This document shows positions 5,667 to 14,625 of a stretch of DNA of 17,695 bases, in pieces; the stretch's first letter is position 1, and the number at the start of each line of letters is the position of its first letter. Origin of the DNA: JAXDLH01 sp034666705 (GTDB lineage: Bacteria > Chloroflexota > UBA6077 > SHYK01); assembly GCA_034666705.1 (NCBI GenBank), contig JAXDLH010000346.1:1-17695 (forward strand). Direction: 5' to 3'. The position numbers were made by a program, and so were the translations under genes. The notes under the pieces were generated by a model that saw nothing but the letters and a program-made list of their open reading frames with translations, was not told the DNA's origin and did not search any database.

Positions 5667-8537
5667 CTATTGCAGCGCCTCGGCGATTGCCGCCCGCAGC
5701 AGCGGCAGACCGACGTCCGGGTCGCTCAGGTGTACGCGGAGGGCGCGGCGCCCACGCTCGGCGAGCACCTGGAAGTCGCCGCGCGCCTGCGCCAGCTCGA
5801 CGACGCCGAAGGTGTAGCGTTTCCCTGGCACTGGCAGGTCCACGAGAGGCTCGCTGGTGATCTGCAGGAACACGCCACGGTTCGGGCCGCCCTTGTACGC
5901 CTGACCGGTCGAGTGGAGGAATCGGGGCCCGAATCCCACGACGGTCGCGACGTGCCGGGCGTCGCGCACCGCCCGCCGCATCGTCTGAAGCTCTATCTCG
6001 TGGGCCTGGTTGCGGTCCAGATAGGCGAGCGCGCCGAAGTAGTCGCCCGCACCGAGGCGATTCAGGTGGGCGCGCAGGTAGCCGACGAGCGAGCGGTCGC
6101 CACTGACGGCGCCGGTGAGCGCCGTGGCATTGCGCTCGTCGGTGAAGAGGGCGATGCCGGTCTCCTCGAAAATCGGGGTCTCAAGTGGCAGCGCGCCGTT
6201 CGCCTCATACTCGGCGGCGAGGGTGCGCGTGACCTCTTTGCTCGCCTCCACGTCCGGCTGGTCGAACGGGTTGATGCCGATAATCGCCCCGGCCACCGCG
6301 GTCGCCAGCTCCCAGTGGAAGAACTCTTGCCCCAGGTCGTATGGCTCGGCGATCGCGATGCGCACTACCGGGTGGCCGGCGTGCTCCAGCGCCTCGATCG
6401 CGGCATCCTGCGCGGCATCGGGCGAAGGGTCTAACCGCAAATAGGCGAAGAGGCGGTCGGCCCCGTAGACCTCGGGTGGGCCGAGCGGCTCGCGATCGAC
6501 CGGGATGAGCCCCTTGCCGTTCTTGCCGGTGGATTCCGCGAGGAGTTGCTCGAGCCAGGCCCCGAGATCGGCGATGCCAGGCGACGCGACAATCGTGACC
6601 TTGTCACCGCCGTGGTTGGCCGACGTGCCGAGGATCGCGCCGAGTACCGCGGCCGGATTCTCCTCGGCCGGCACGCTGGAGTGACAGGAGTGCACCATCA
6701 GATCGGTGCTATCAAGGAACCTGGGCACGTTCACGCCGGCAATCGCCGCCGGGATCATCCCGAAGTCCGAGAGCGCGGAGTAGCGCCCACCGATGCTCGG
6801 CATGCCGAAGAAGACGTGGCGGAACCCGTCGCGCTCGGCCACCTTCTGGAGTTGGGAGCCAGGATCGGTAATCGCGATGAAGTGGCTGCCGACCTGGTCG
6901 GCCCCGACGATCTGCGTGACTGCTTCGTAGAAGTAGTCCTTGAGGATGTTTGGCTCGAGCGTACTGCCGGACTTGCTGGACACGATCACCAACGTCCGCG
7001 CCAGATCGACGCTGTTCGCCACGCGGGCGATCTGCGCGGGGTCGGTGGAATCCAGCACGTGCAGCTCCGGGTAGCCAGCAGTCCGCGAGGCGAGGGTATG
7101 GGCGAGCACCTCGGGGGCCAGGCTCGACCCGCCCATGCCGAGCAGCAGGGCATGGGTGAAGCCCGCGGCTCGTACCTCCTCGGCGATGCGGCCGAAGCGA
7201 TCGGCGTCTGCCAGTTGATCGTCGACAATGCCGAGCCAGCCCAGCCAGCTCGCTTCGTCGGTGTTCGTCCAGAGCGATGCGTCGCGCGCCCACAGGCGGC
7301 GCAGCTTGCCCTGCGTGCGCCACTCGGCGAGCGTTGCCGTGACTGCCTCTGTCAGCTCGGGCGGCAAACTGTGCGTCTGGCGGTCGATGCATCGCCCGAG
7401 TACGTGCTCGCGCTGGCGCTCGACGGCGACGAGCAGTTTATCGAACGCGTCGGAGAAGAGCCGCACCCCATCCGCCACCAACTGGTCGGTCACCTCGCGG
7501 AGGGAGACCCCGACGCTCTCCAGCTCCTGAATCGTCTGCTGTGCCGCCTCGACGTTCTCGTCCAGGCTCGGGCGTGGCTTTCCATGATCGCGGAAGGCGT
7601 CGAGGGTTGCGGGCGGCACGGTGTCGATGGTGTCGCGGCCGATCAGCTCCTCGACGTAACGCACGTCGCGATATTTCGGGTTCTTCACGCTCGTACTGGC
7701 CCACAGCAGCCGCTGCGTGCGCGCGCCGCGCAGTGCCAGGGGCTCCCACAGCGGCCCACTGAAGAGGACCTTGTACCGCAAATAGGCGAGTTTGGCGTTG
7801 GCGATCCCGACGTTGCCGAGCAAGCTCTCGAGCCGCCCTCGTTCAGCGACGTCCGGTGTCGACTTGATGCGCTCCTCGAGCAGCGCATCGACGGCCGTAT
7901 CGACGCGGCTCACGAAGAAGCTCGCCACGCTGGCGACCTTGCTGAGATCGCCCCCATTCGCGGCGAGTCGCCGCAAGCCCGCGAGGTATGCCTGGGCGAC
8001 GAGCTCGTAGCGCTCGAGGCCAAAGAGCAGCGTGATGTTGACGTTGACGCCGTCGCCGATCAGTTGCTCGATCGCCGGTACGCCCTGCGCTGTCGCTGGC
8101 ACCTTGATCATCGTGTTAGGTCGGTCGATTGCGGCCCACAGCCGGCGCGCCTCGGCAACGGTGTTCTCGGTCTCCAGCGCGAGGTACGGCGACACCTCCA
8201 TGCTGACGAAGCCGTCGCGGCCGTGGGTTGCGTCGTAGACCGGCCGCACCGCGTCGGCGGCCATCTGGATATCCTCGATGGCGAGCCGCTCGAAGAGGCC
8301 GACCGGCCCCTGATCCTGCCCGCGCTCGAGCGCCTCGAGTGCCGCGGTGTAGTCGGTGCTGCCAGCGATCGCCTTCTCGAAGATCGACGGGTTCGAGGTC
8401 AGGCCGGCAAGCCCATCCTCCTCGACGAGGCGGCGCAGCTCACCGCTGGTGACCAGGTTGCGCCGCAGGTAGTCGAGCCAGATCGACTGGCCGAGCGCCT
8501 CCAGTTGGCGCAGCGGGTTCGTGGTGGTTGCGGTCAT
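5667..8537 (-). CDS. bifunctional transaldolase / glucose-6-phosphate isomerase
   Basis: A 956-aa fusion of two pentose-phosphate/glycolysis enzymes. The N-terminal transaldolase (about 1-370) has GLTSNPSIFEKAI (45-57), the Schiff-base lysine K145 in MIKVPATAQG, and STSVKNPKY (281-289). The C-terminal phosphoglucose isomerase (about 385-956) has LLGMGGSSLAPE (465-476), SSKSGSTLEPN (520-530), GGRYSALSDFG (583-593), AESTGK (667-672) and a late HSTGQAYKGGPN. Transaldolase makes fructose-6-P, and the fused isomerase would convert it to glucose-6-P for zwf. The ATG at 8537 has AAGGAG 6 nt upstream. That AAGGAG overlaps the tkt TAA stop, which is 10 nt away, so translation is probably coupled. It is the last gene of the operon. 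Fusions of this type are known from Chloroflexota, cyanobacteria and some proteobacteria (recalled). Confidence 0.95.
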   Translation of the reverse strand: MTATTTNPLRQLEALGQSIWLDYLRRNLVTSGELRRLVEEDGLAGLTSNPSIFEKAIAGSTDYTAALEALERGQDQGPVGLFERLAIEDIQMAADAVRPVYDATHGRDGFVSMEVSPYLALETENTVAEARRLWAAIDRPNTMIKVPATAQGVPAIEQLIGDGVNVNITLLFGLERYELVAQAYLAGLRRLAANGGDLSKVASVASFFVSRVDTAVDALLEERIKSTPDVAERGRLESLLGNVGIANAKLAYLRYKVLFSGPLWEPLALRGARTQRLLWASTSVKNPKYRDVRYVEELIGRDTIDTVPPATLDAFRDHGKPRPSLDENVEAAQQTIQELESVGVSLREVTDQLVADGVRLFSDAFDKLLVAVERQREHVLGRCIDRQTHSLPPELTEAVTATLAEWRTQGKLRRLWARDASLWTNTDEASWLGWLGIVDDQLADADRFGRIAEEVRAAGFTHALLLGMGGSSLAPEVLAHTLASRTAGYPELHVLDSTDPAQIARVANSVDLARTLVIVSSKSGSTLEPNILKDYFYEAVTQIVGADQVGSHFIAITDPGSQLQKVAERDGFRHVFFGMPSIGGRYSALSDFGMIPAAIAGVNVPRFLDSTDLMVHSCHSSVPAEENPAAVLGAILGTSANHGGDKVTIVASPGIADLGAWLEQLLAESTGKNGKGLIPVDREPLGPPEVYGADRLFAYLRLDPSPDAAQDAAIEALEHAGHPVVRIAIAEPYDLGQEFFHWELATAVAGAIIGINPFDQPDVEASKEVTRTLAAEYEANGALPLETPIFEETGIALFTDERNATALTGAVSGDRSLVGYLRAHLNRLGAGDYFGALAYLDRNQAHEIELQTMRRAVRDARHVATVVGFGPRFLHSTGQAYKGGPNRGVFLQITSEPLVDLPVPGKRYTFGVVELAQARGDFQVLAERGRRALRVHLSDPDVGLPLLRAAIAEALQ

Positions 8538-8547
8538 GGGAGTCTCC

Positions 8548-10641
8548 TTAGCGTGCTACCTGGCGCGGCCGGGCGGCGAGCGAGCGGGCCGCTTCCACGA
8601 CCCGCTCGGGCGTAAAGCCGAACTTCTGCAGCACCGCCTTGAGCGGCGCCGACGAGCCAAAGGTGCGCATGCCGATGTGCATGCCCTCAGGCCCTATATA
8701 GCGATCCCAGCCCATGGTGGCAGCCTGCTCGACGGAGATCCGCGCCCGCACGTCCGGTGGTAACACGGCGTTGCGATACGGCTGGTCCTGCTCCTCGAAC
8801 AGCTCCCACGACGGCATGCTCACGACCCGAGTCCGGATTCCTTCTGCAGTGAGCTGCTCCTGGGCGGTGAGGCAGAGCGCAACTTCACTGCCCGTCGCCA
8901 GCAGGATGACCTCCGGGTCGCCGCCCTCAGCGTCGGCCAGCACGTATGCCCCGCGGGCCAACCCCGATGCCGCGCCGTACCGCGTGCGGTCGAGCGTGGG
9001 CACCGCCTGCCGCGTGAGTACCAGGGCCGCCGGCCGCTCACGCTGCTCCATGATGACCCGCCACGCCTCGACGACCTCGTTCGCGTCCGCGGGACGCAGC
9101 ACGAGTATCCCCGGAATGGCCCGCAGGGCGGCGAGTTGCTCGATCGGCTGGTGGGTGGGCCCGTCTTCGCCCAGTCCGATGGAGTCGTGCGTGAAGACCA
9201 GGATCGTAGGCAGCTCCATGATGGCGCTCAGCCGGATCGCGGGTTTCGCATAGTCGCTGAAGATCAGGAAGGTGCTGCCATAGGGGCGCAGATAGGAGAG
9301 CGCGAGCCCGTTGAGCGTCGCGGCCATCTCGTGCTCGCGGACGCCGAAGTGCATGTTGCGCCCACCGGGGTGCTCGTCACTCAGATCACCCGCCTCCGGG
9401 AAGGTCATGAGCGTCTTCGTCGACGGGGCGAGATCCGCCGAGCCGCCGATCAGCCACGGCACGTGCCGCGCGATGGCGTTCAGCACGGTGCCGCCCGAGT
9501 CGCGGGTGGCCAACCCCTTCGCATCTGGGGCGAAGGTCGGCAGCTCCGCATCCCAGCCGGCGGGCAATTGGCTCCGCTCCATCAGCTCCCACTCCGCGGC
9601 CAACTCCGGGAACGCGGCGCGGTACTGATCGAGCTCCACCTCCCAGGTTGTGCGCAGCTCGCGGCCGCGCCGGCCAATGCCCTCGCGGAAGTGCTCGTAC
9701 ACCCCCTCTGGCACGAAAAAGTGCGCATCCTCCGGCCAGCCGTAGAAGCGCTTGGCAGCGCGGACCTCGTCCTCACCCAGTGGCTCGCCATGGGCGGCGC
9801 CCGTGTCCTGCTTGTGGGGTGCGCCATAGCCAATGTGGCTGTCGACGATGATCATCGTAGGCCGGTCGCGCGATTCCTTGAATGACTCGAGCGCATTTTC
9901 CACCGCGACCACGTCGTTCGCGTCCGTCACGTGCATCACGCTCCACCCATAGCCGCGGAAGCGGGTGGCGACGTCGTCGCTGAACGACAGCTCGGTGTGG
10001 CCCTCGATGGAGATGTGGTTGTTGTCGTAGATCCAGCAGAGGTTGGTGAGCCGCAGATGGCCGGCGAGGGAGGCTGCCTCACCGGAGACGCCCTCTTCCA
10101 TGTCGCCGTCGCCACACATCGCATACACGTCGTAGTCGAACAGCTCGTGACCGGGCTGCCCGTCACCCGGTTTGTTAAAGTGGGCGCCGAGCCAGCGCCC
10201 GGCGATCGCCATGCCGACGCTCGTGGCCACGCCCTGGCCGAGCGGACCGGTGGTGGTCTCGACCCCCGCGGTGATGCGGTACTCTGGGTGGCCGGGGCAG
10301 CGGCTATCGAGCTGGCGGAACTGCTTGATGTCGTCCAGCGCAACGGCGAGCTGATCGGGCCGGTTGTGCCCGCCGGGCCCGATGTCCTTCACGCCCGCGA
10401 GGTGCAGGAGCGAGTAGAGCAGCATGGAGGCGTGGCCATTAGAGAGCACGAAGCGGTCGCGATTTGGCCAGATCGGATCGTCCGGGTCGTAGCGCAGGAA
10501 TTTCTGCCACAGCGTGTACGCGACCGGCGCCAGCCCCATCGGCGCGCCCGGGTGCCCGGAGTTGGCGGCTTGGACCGCATCCATCGAGAGGGTGCGGATC
10601 GTATTGATGGCCAGTTGCTCGATGTTCGTTGCAATCGTCAA
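8548..10641 (-). CDS. tkt: transketolase
   Basis: A 697-aa thiamine-diphosphate enzyme that moves two-carbon units between pentose and aldose phosphates (xylulose-5-P as donor) in the cytoplasm. From the TTG start, SGHPGAPMG (28-36) and the TPP motif beginning GDGDMEEG (177-184) with YDNNHISIEG (205-214) are clear, and the length is normal. I chose TTG at 10641 because it is preceded by GGAG at a 7-nt spacing and gives a usual N-terminus. The in-frame ATG at 10692 lies inside zwf and would add an unlikely arginine-rich tail encoded by the ribosome-binding region. It lies 28 nt after zwf and 10 nt before the transaldolase-PGI gene, which is the next step of the non-oxidative branch. Confidence 0.95.
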   Translation of the reverse strand: MTIATNIEQLAINTIRTLSMDAVQAANSGHPGAPMGLAPVAYTLWQKFLRYDPDDPIWPNRDRFVLSNGHASMLLYSLLHLAGVKDIGPGGHNRPDQLAVALDDIKQFRQLDSRCPGHPEYRITAGVETTTGPLGQGVATSVGMAIAGRWLGAHFNKPGDGQPGHELFDYDVYAMCGDGDMEEGVSGEAASLAGHLRLTNLCWIYDNNHISIEGHTELSFSDDVATRFRGYGWSVMHVTDANDVVAVENALESFKESRDRPTMIIVDSHIGYGAPHKQDTGAAHGEPLGEDEVRAAKRFYGWPEDAHFFVPEGVYEHFREGIGRRGRELRTTWEVELDQYRAAFPELAAEWELMERSQLPAGWDAELPTFAPDAKGLATRDSGGTVLNAIARHVPWLIGGSADLAPSTKTLMTFPEAGDLSDEHPGGRNMHFGVREHEMAATLNGLALSYLRPYGSTFLIFSDYAKPAIRLSAIMELPTILVFTHDSIGLGEDGPTHQPIEQLAALRAIPGILVLRPADANEVVEAWRVIMEQRERPAALVLTRQAVPTLDRTRYGAASGLARGAYVLADAEGGDPEVILLATGSEVALCLTAQEQLTAEGIRTRVVSMPSWELFEEQDQPYRNAVLPPDVRARISVEQAATMGWDRYIGPEGMHIGMRTFGSSAPLKAVLQKFGFTPERVVEAARSLAARPRQVAR

Positions 10642-10648
10642 TGTTCTT

Positions 10649-10652
10649 CTCC
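10649..10652 (-). promoter_or_regulatory. ribosome-binding site deciding the TTG start of tkt
   Basis: GGAG on the minus strand sits 7 nt before TTG at 10641 in the 28-nt zwf-tkt gap. No ATG or GTG with a comparable site gives a transketolase-like N-terminus. Confidence 0.65.
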
Positions 10653-10669
10653 GTCGTCGCCTTCGTATC

Positions 10670-12106
10670 CTATAGCTCGTGCCAGCCGCCATCGCCCTCG
10701 ATGAGCTGGTCGGCTTCCGGTGGTCCCCACGACCCCGGCTCGTAGATTTTCACCGGGGTCGGATGCTCGAGCACCGGCTCGACGACCCGCCATGCCAGCT
10801 CCACGCTGTCTTCGCGCGCAAAAAGCGCCGGGTGCCCCTCGATGGCGTCCTCAAGCAACCGCTCGTACGCCTCCATCCGGTTCGCGCCGAACGCCTCGTC
10901 GTAGGTGAACTCCAGGTCGACCGGCTGGGTCACGACCGCCTCGCCGGGCACCTTCGCCTGCAACGTCAGGCTGATCCCCTCCTCTTTGCCGCCAAGGCGG
11001 AAGCGGAGGTGGTTGGCGTGGGGTCGGGGGTGGTGGGCCTCCGCGAAGAGGAGCCGCGGCGGCTGGTGAAACTCGATTATCGCCTCGGTCCCAGTTGTCG
11101 CGAGTTGCTTGCCGGCGCGCACGTAAAACGGCACACCTGCCCAGCGCCACGACTCGACCGCCAGGCGCACGGCAATATACGTCTCGACGTCCGAGTTAGG
11201 CGCGACGCCTTTCTCTTCACGGTACCCGCGGTACTGGCCACGCACGACGTTTTTCGGGTCGATCGGCTGCATGGCGCGGAAGACTTTGGCGGTCTCGTCG
11301 CGCAGGTCGTCCGGTGACACGCCGACTGGCGGCTCCATAGCGAGCAGCGCCAGGACTTGCAGCAGGTGGTTCTGCACGACGTCGCGCAGCGCACCCACCT
11401 CTTCATAGAAGCCGCCCCGGCCGTCAACGCCGAACGCCTCGGCCATCGTGATCTGCACGTTCGCAATGTAGCGCCGATTCCAGACCGGCTCGAGCAGACC
11501 GTTGGCGAAGCGAAAGACGAGCAGGTTCTGGACGGTCTCCTTCCCTAAATAGTGGTCGATGCGGTAGATTGCCGCTTCCGAAAAGGCCGTGTGCAGACAG
11601 GCGTTCAACTCCTGGGCCGACTTCAGGTCGCGGCCGAATGGCTTCTCTACGATCACCCGCGCGCCCTGGTTGAGTCCGCTCTGGGCAAGGCAATCGATCA
11701 CGGCATCGAAGACGCTCGGCGGAATCGCCAGATAGAAGAGCGGGTGCTCCGCCGAGCCGAGCCGTTCGCGGAGCCGCTCGAACGTGTGGACGTCCTGGTA
11801 GTCGCCGCCCAGGTACGACAGCGAGCGCGCCAGCCTCTCGAACGCCGCTTCGTCGACGGAGCCGAACGCGTGCACGATCGCCTCGCGCGCGTGGGCGCGG
11901 AGCTGGTCGTCATCCCATGGAGAGCGCGCCACGCCGATGACCGGAATGTCCAGGCGACCGCGCCGGGCCAGGCCGTAGAGGGCAGGCAGCAGCTTCTTGC
12001 GGGCGAGATCGCCCGTCACCCCGAACAGCACCAATGCGTCGGCCCGCGGGCTCGCGGTATCGGCGGATGGCCGCATCTGCCCGGCAGTCGCCGTTGGGGC
12101 GGTCAT
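10670..12106 (-). CDS. zwf: glucose-6-phosphate 1-dehydrogenase
   Basis: A 478-aa cytoplasmic enzyme that oxidises glucose-6-P to 6-phosphogluconolactone, usually making NADPH. Visible are the nucleotide-binding FGVTGDLARKK (28-38), VEKPFGRD (153-160), the substrate signature YRIDHYLGKE (181-190) with K189, and the catalytic histidine region QNHLLQ with H247. The length matches the family. The ATG at 12106 overlaps the gnd TGA as ATGA, pointing to translational coupling, with GAGG about 10 nt upstream. An in-frame extension to 12364 would run into gnd and is rejected. No opcA-like gene, common beside zwf in actinobacteria and cyanobacteria, is seen nearby. Confidence 0.95.
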   Translation of the reverse strand: MTAPTATAGQMRPSADTASPRADALVLFGVTGDLARKKLLPALYGLARRGRLDIPVIGVARSPWDDDQLRAHAREAIVHAFGSVDEAAFERLARSLSYLGGDYQDVHTFERLRERLGSAEHPLFYLAIPPSVFDAVIDCLAQSGLNQGARVIVEKPFGRDLKSAQELNACLHTAFSEAAIYRIDHYLGKETVQNLLVFRFANGLLEPVWNRRYIANVQITMAEAFGVDGRGGFYEEVGALRDVVQNHLLQVLALLAMEPPVGVSPDDLRDETAKVFRAMQPIDPKNVVRGQYRGYREEKGVAPNSDVETYIAVRLAVESWRWAGVPFYVRAGKQLATTGTEAIIEFHQPPRLLFAEAHHPRPHANHLRFRLGGKEEGISLTLQAKVPGEAVVTQPVDLEFTYDEAFGANRMEAYERLLEDAIEGHPALFAREDSVELAWRVVEPVLEHPTPVKIYEPGSWGPPEADQLIEGDGGWHEL

Positions 12107-13023
12107 GGGGTCGGATCCTCGGCCACCACGGCGTGCCCGCCGAACTGGTTGCGCATCATCGCGAGCATCTTGTCGGCGAACGTGTCCTGCTCGCGGCTGC
12201 GGAAGCGGGCGAAGAGCGAGAGCGCGATCACGGGCGCTGGCACGTCCTCCTCGATGGCGGCGTCGACCGTCCAGCGGCCCTCGCCCGTGTCCTCGACGAA
12301 GCCCTTGATGCGCGATAGCTGGGGATCGCGCTCGAGCCCATCGGCGATGAGGTCCAGCAGCCACGAGCGCACCACGCTTCCCTCACGCCACGCCTCGGCG
12401 ATTGCATGGAGGTCCATCCCGGGAAATGCCTTGGAGCGCTGCATGATCTCGAATCCCTCGGCGTACGCTTGCATCAAGCCGTATTCGACGCCGTTGTGCA
12501 CCATCTTCACGAAATGCCCGGAGCCCTCTGGCCCGGTATGCACGAGCCCGCCGCCATCGGGCGCCAGCGCCGTGAAGAGCGGTCGACAGTGCTCGAAGAC
12601 CTCCTTCTCGCCGCCCACCATCAAGCTGTAGCCGTTCTCGAGTCCCCATACCCCGCCCGAGGTGCCGGCGTCGAGGTAGTGCATGCCGCGCGCCTTCACG
12701 CGCGTCGCGTCCTGGAGCGCCTCCTTCCAGTTCGAGTTGGCCCCGTCGACGATGATGTCGCCTGGCTCGCCGAGCTCGATCAGCCGCTGGATCATCTGCG
12801 TCGTGGTGTCGCCGGCCGGGACCATCACCCACATCACGCGCGGCCGCTCCTGGAATGCGGCGACGAACGCATCGAGTGAGTAGGTCCCGACGGCGCCCTC
12901 ACCCTCTTTTTCTTTGACCGGCGCGGGCGACCGGTTGTAGGCGATGACGCGGTGGCCCTTCTGCAGCAGCCGTGAGACCATGTTGCCGCCCATCCGCCCA
13001 AGTCCGATCAGCCCGATCTCCAT
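12103..13023 (-). CDS. gnd: 6-phosphogluconate dehydrogenase (decarboxylating), short form
   Basis: A 306-aa enzyme that converts 6-phosphogluconate to ribulose-5-P, CO2 and NAD(P)H. The Rossmann motif GLIGLGRMG (4-12) is followed by N30-R31-S32 after beta-2, resembling the NRT phosphate-binding motif of NADP-linked enzymes. The active site has SGG (122-124) and GHFVKMVHNGVEYG (169-182), with K173, N177 and E180 equivalent to K183/N187/E190 of the sheep enzyme (recalled). It belongs to the short class (about 300 aa), not the usual class of about 470 aa, and such enzymes often use NAD. The ATG at 13023 has AGGAGG 6 nt upstream. The stop overlaps the zwf start by 4 nt, and a 150-nt gap separates it from rpiA. 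Confidence 0.93.
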   Translation of the reverse strand: MEIGLIGLGRMGGNMVSRLLQKGHRVIAYNRSPAPVKEKEGEGAVGTYSLDAFVAAFQERPRVMWVMVPAGDTTTQMIQRLIELGEPGDIIVDGANSNWKEALQDATRVKARGMHYLDAGTSGGVWGLENGYSLMVGGEKEVFEHCRPLFTALAPDGGGLVHTGPEGSGHFVKMVHNGVEYGLMQAYAEGFEIMQRSKAFPGMDLHAIAEAWREGSVVRSWLLDLIADGLERDPQLSRIKGFVEDTGEGRWTVDAAIEEDVPAPVIALSLFARFRSREQDTFADKMLAMMRNQFGGHAVVAEDPTP

Positions 13024-13173
13024 CTTCGCCTCCTGCGCTCTTCAATTGTGTCGCCCTGCGATAGGGAGTGCCAGCGTCGCGGTGCTTGCCGGTGGCCACT
13101 TGCGGCCTGCACCCAGGCGATAGCCGCATTGGGGGAGCAACCGTTACGGATTCTTAATGGGTTGGCGGGGGCT
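13024..13173. other. 150-nt internal gap of the pentose-phosphate operon
   Basis: The only sizeable noncoding interval in an otherwise tight eight-gene operon, between the rpiA stop and the gnd start. It contains the gnd ribosome-binding site and no obvious coding sequence, strong hairpin, T-tract or consensus promoter. An internal promoter for gnd-zwf-tkt-tal/pgi is possible but not shown. Confidence 0.5.
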
Positions 13174-13857
13174 TTACTCCAGCGAGCCCATGAGGTGAAC
13201 GCCGTGGTCGCCGGCCAGGATGCATGCGTGGGCCATGCCGAGGAACAGGCCATGCTCGACGACGCCGGTGATGCCCTTGAGCCGGTCGGCCATGGCCTCC
13301 GGGTCGGCGATCCCCTGTGGGAACTGTACGTCCAGAATCAGGTTGCCGTTGTCGGAACGGAATGGCGCGCCTGCTTCCTCGTGAAGATCCCAACTGACGC
13401 CGAGGCGCTCGATCCGGGCCGCCGTGTGGCGCCACAAGAACGGCAGCACCTCGACGCGCAGCGGCCCCACTCCAAGCTGGTCGACGAGCTTGCTATCGTC
13501 GGCGACGACGACGAAGCGTCGCGCGACGCTGGCGACGAGCTTCTCGCGGGTCAGCGCACCCCCGCGCCCTTTGACGACGCGCATCTCCGGGTCGATCTCG
13601 TCGGCGCCGTCCACCGCCAGATCGATGATCCCAGCTTCGTCCTCGACGATCGGGATCCCCACGGCTCGCGCGAGCTCGGTCGTGGCGTGCGACGTTGGCA
13701 CCCCGCGCACGTCCAGTCCATCGCGCACCCGCGCGCCCAACTCCTCGATGAAGTAACGGACGGTCGAGCCCGTGCCAAGGCCGAGCAGCATGCCGGGACG
13801 AACGAGATCCAGGGCGCGGACAGCCGCGGCGGCCTTCAACGCCTCCCAATCAGCCAT
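13174..13857 (-). CDS. rpiA: ribose-5-phosphate isomerase A
   Basis: A 227-aa enzyme interconverting ribulose-5-P (the gnd product) and ribose-5-P. The phosphate-binding GLGTGST (26-32), the catalytic DGADEID (83-89) and KGRGGALTREK (96-106, with K96 and E105) match RpiA of E. coli (D81/D84/K94/E103, recalled). The length is normal. The ATG at 13857 has GGAGG 8 nt upstream, overlapping the 17-nt gap after pgl. A longer in-frame start at 13959 lies inside pgl and is rejected. Confidence 0.94.
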   Translation of the reverse strand: MADWEALKAAAAVRALDLVRPGMLLGLGTGSTVRYFIEELGARVRDGLDVRGVPTSHATTELARAVGIPIVEDEAGIIDLAVDGADEIDPEMRVVKGRGGALTREKLVASVARRFVVVADDSKLVDQLGVGPLRVEVLPFLWRHTAARIERLGVSWDLHEEAGAPFRSDNGNLILDVQFPQGIADPEAMADRLKGITGVVEHGLFLGMAHACILAGDHGVHLMGSLE

Positions 13858-13874
13858 GGTTAACACCTCCACCT

Positions 13875-14615
13875 TTACGCGAGACTCGCCGCCGCGGTAT
13901 CGAGGAACCAGTGCAGCGACCCATCGGTCGGCTGGACGCGCGCCGCCGGTACGTCCCAATCGCCGCGCAACGCCCGCTGGACCGCCAGTGCCTTATCCGC
14001 GCCCGCAACGATGAATGCAACCTTCCGCGCCGCATTCAGCACGGGCATCGTAAGGGTCACGCGATCGATCGGGGGTGGGAGCGTCCCGGGCGGGCTGCCC
14101 ACCACCCAGCGGCGCGACTCGTCGAGGGTTGGAAATCCCGGGAAGAGCGATGCGACGTGGCCGTCGGCTCCGAGGCCCAAAAGCACCAGGTCGAAGTGCG
14201 GCCACCCTTCATCGGTTACGGGGAAAAACGCGCGCAACTCGGCCTCGTACGCGCGGGCGGCGTGGTCACGATCGCCCACCTCCGTCGGAATCCGATGGAT
14301 CTGTGCTTCGGGGATCGGCACGTGCGCCAACAGGGTTTCATGCGCGAGGCGGAAGTTGCTGTCGGGATGGTCCGGTGGCACCATGCGGTCGTCCCCCCAG
14401 AACACGTGCCAGCTTGCCCAATCGACGTGCGTGCGCCACGGCGGCGCCGCCAGCAGCTCGTAGAGGCGGCGGGGTGATGACCCCCCGGTGAGTGCGATGG
14501 CGAACCGGCCGCGTGCAGTAACGGCGCTCGCCGCACATCCTGCGCAGAACGCCGCAGCCGCCTCGCTGAGCGTTGCGAGGTCCGGCTTGGTGATGATTTC
14601 GGTGCGGCTCTTCAT
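13875..14615 (-). CDS. pgl: 6-phosphogluconolactonase
   Basis: A 246-aa lactonase of the NagB/RpiA-like (DevB) fold, hydrolysing 6-phosphogluconolactone from zwf to 6-phosphogluconate. Characteristic motifs are ALTGGSSPRRLYELL (41-55), FWGDDRMVPPDHPDSNFR (72-89) and LLGLGADGHVASLFPG (145-160). The start is ATG at 14615 or the GTG immediately before it at 14618. Neither has a strong ribosome-binding site, and the gene begins 10 nt after the gluconokinase stop, so re-initiation is likely. It is followed by rpiA after 17 nt. Confidence 0.93.
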   Translation of the reverse strand: MKSRTEIITKPDLATLSEAAAAFCAGCAASAVTARGRFAIALTGGSSPRRLYELLAAPPWRTHVDWASWHVFWGDDRMVPPDHPDSNFRLAHETLLAHVPIPEAQIHRIPTEVGDRDHAARAYEAELRAFFPVTDEGWPHFDLVLLGLGADGHVASLFPGFPTLDESRRWVVGSPPGTLPPPIDRVTLTMPVLNAARKVAFIVAGADKALAVQRALRGDWDVPAARVQPTDGSLHWFLDTAAASLA

Positions 14616-14625
14616 CACGCGCTCG

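Noticed and set aside
6546..8615. 689-aa plus-strand open frame opposite transaldolase-PGI
   Set aside because: Shadow of a clear enzyme gene; no motifs, no plausible ribosome-binding site or neighbours.
12107..12364. N-terminal extension of zwf into gnd
   Set aside because: Arginine-rich shadow of gnd; the ATG at 12106 gives the normal family start and an ATGA overlap.
11552..12631. 359-aa plus-strand frame opposite zwf and gnd
   Set aside because: Spans two real genes on the other strand and shows no family resemblance.
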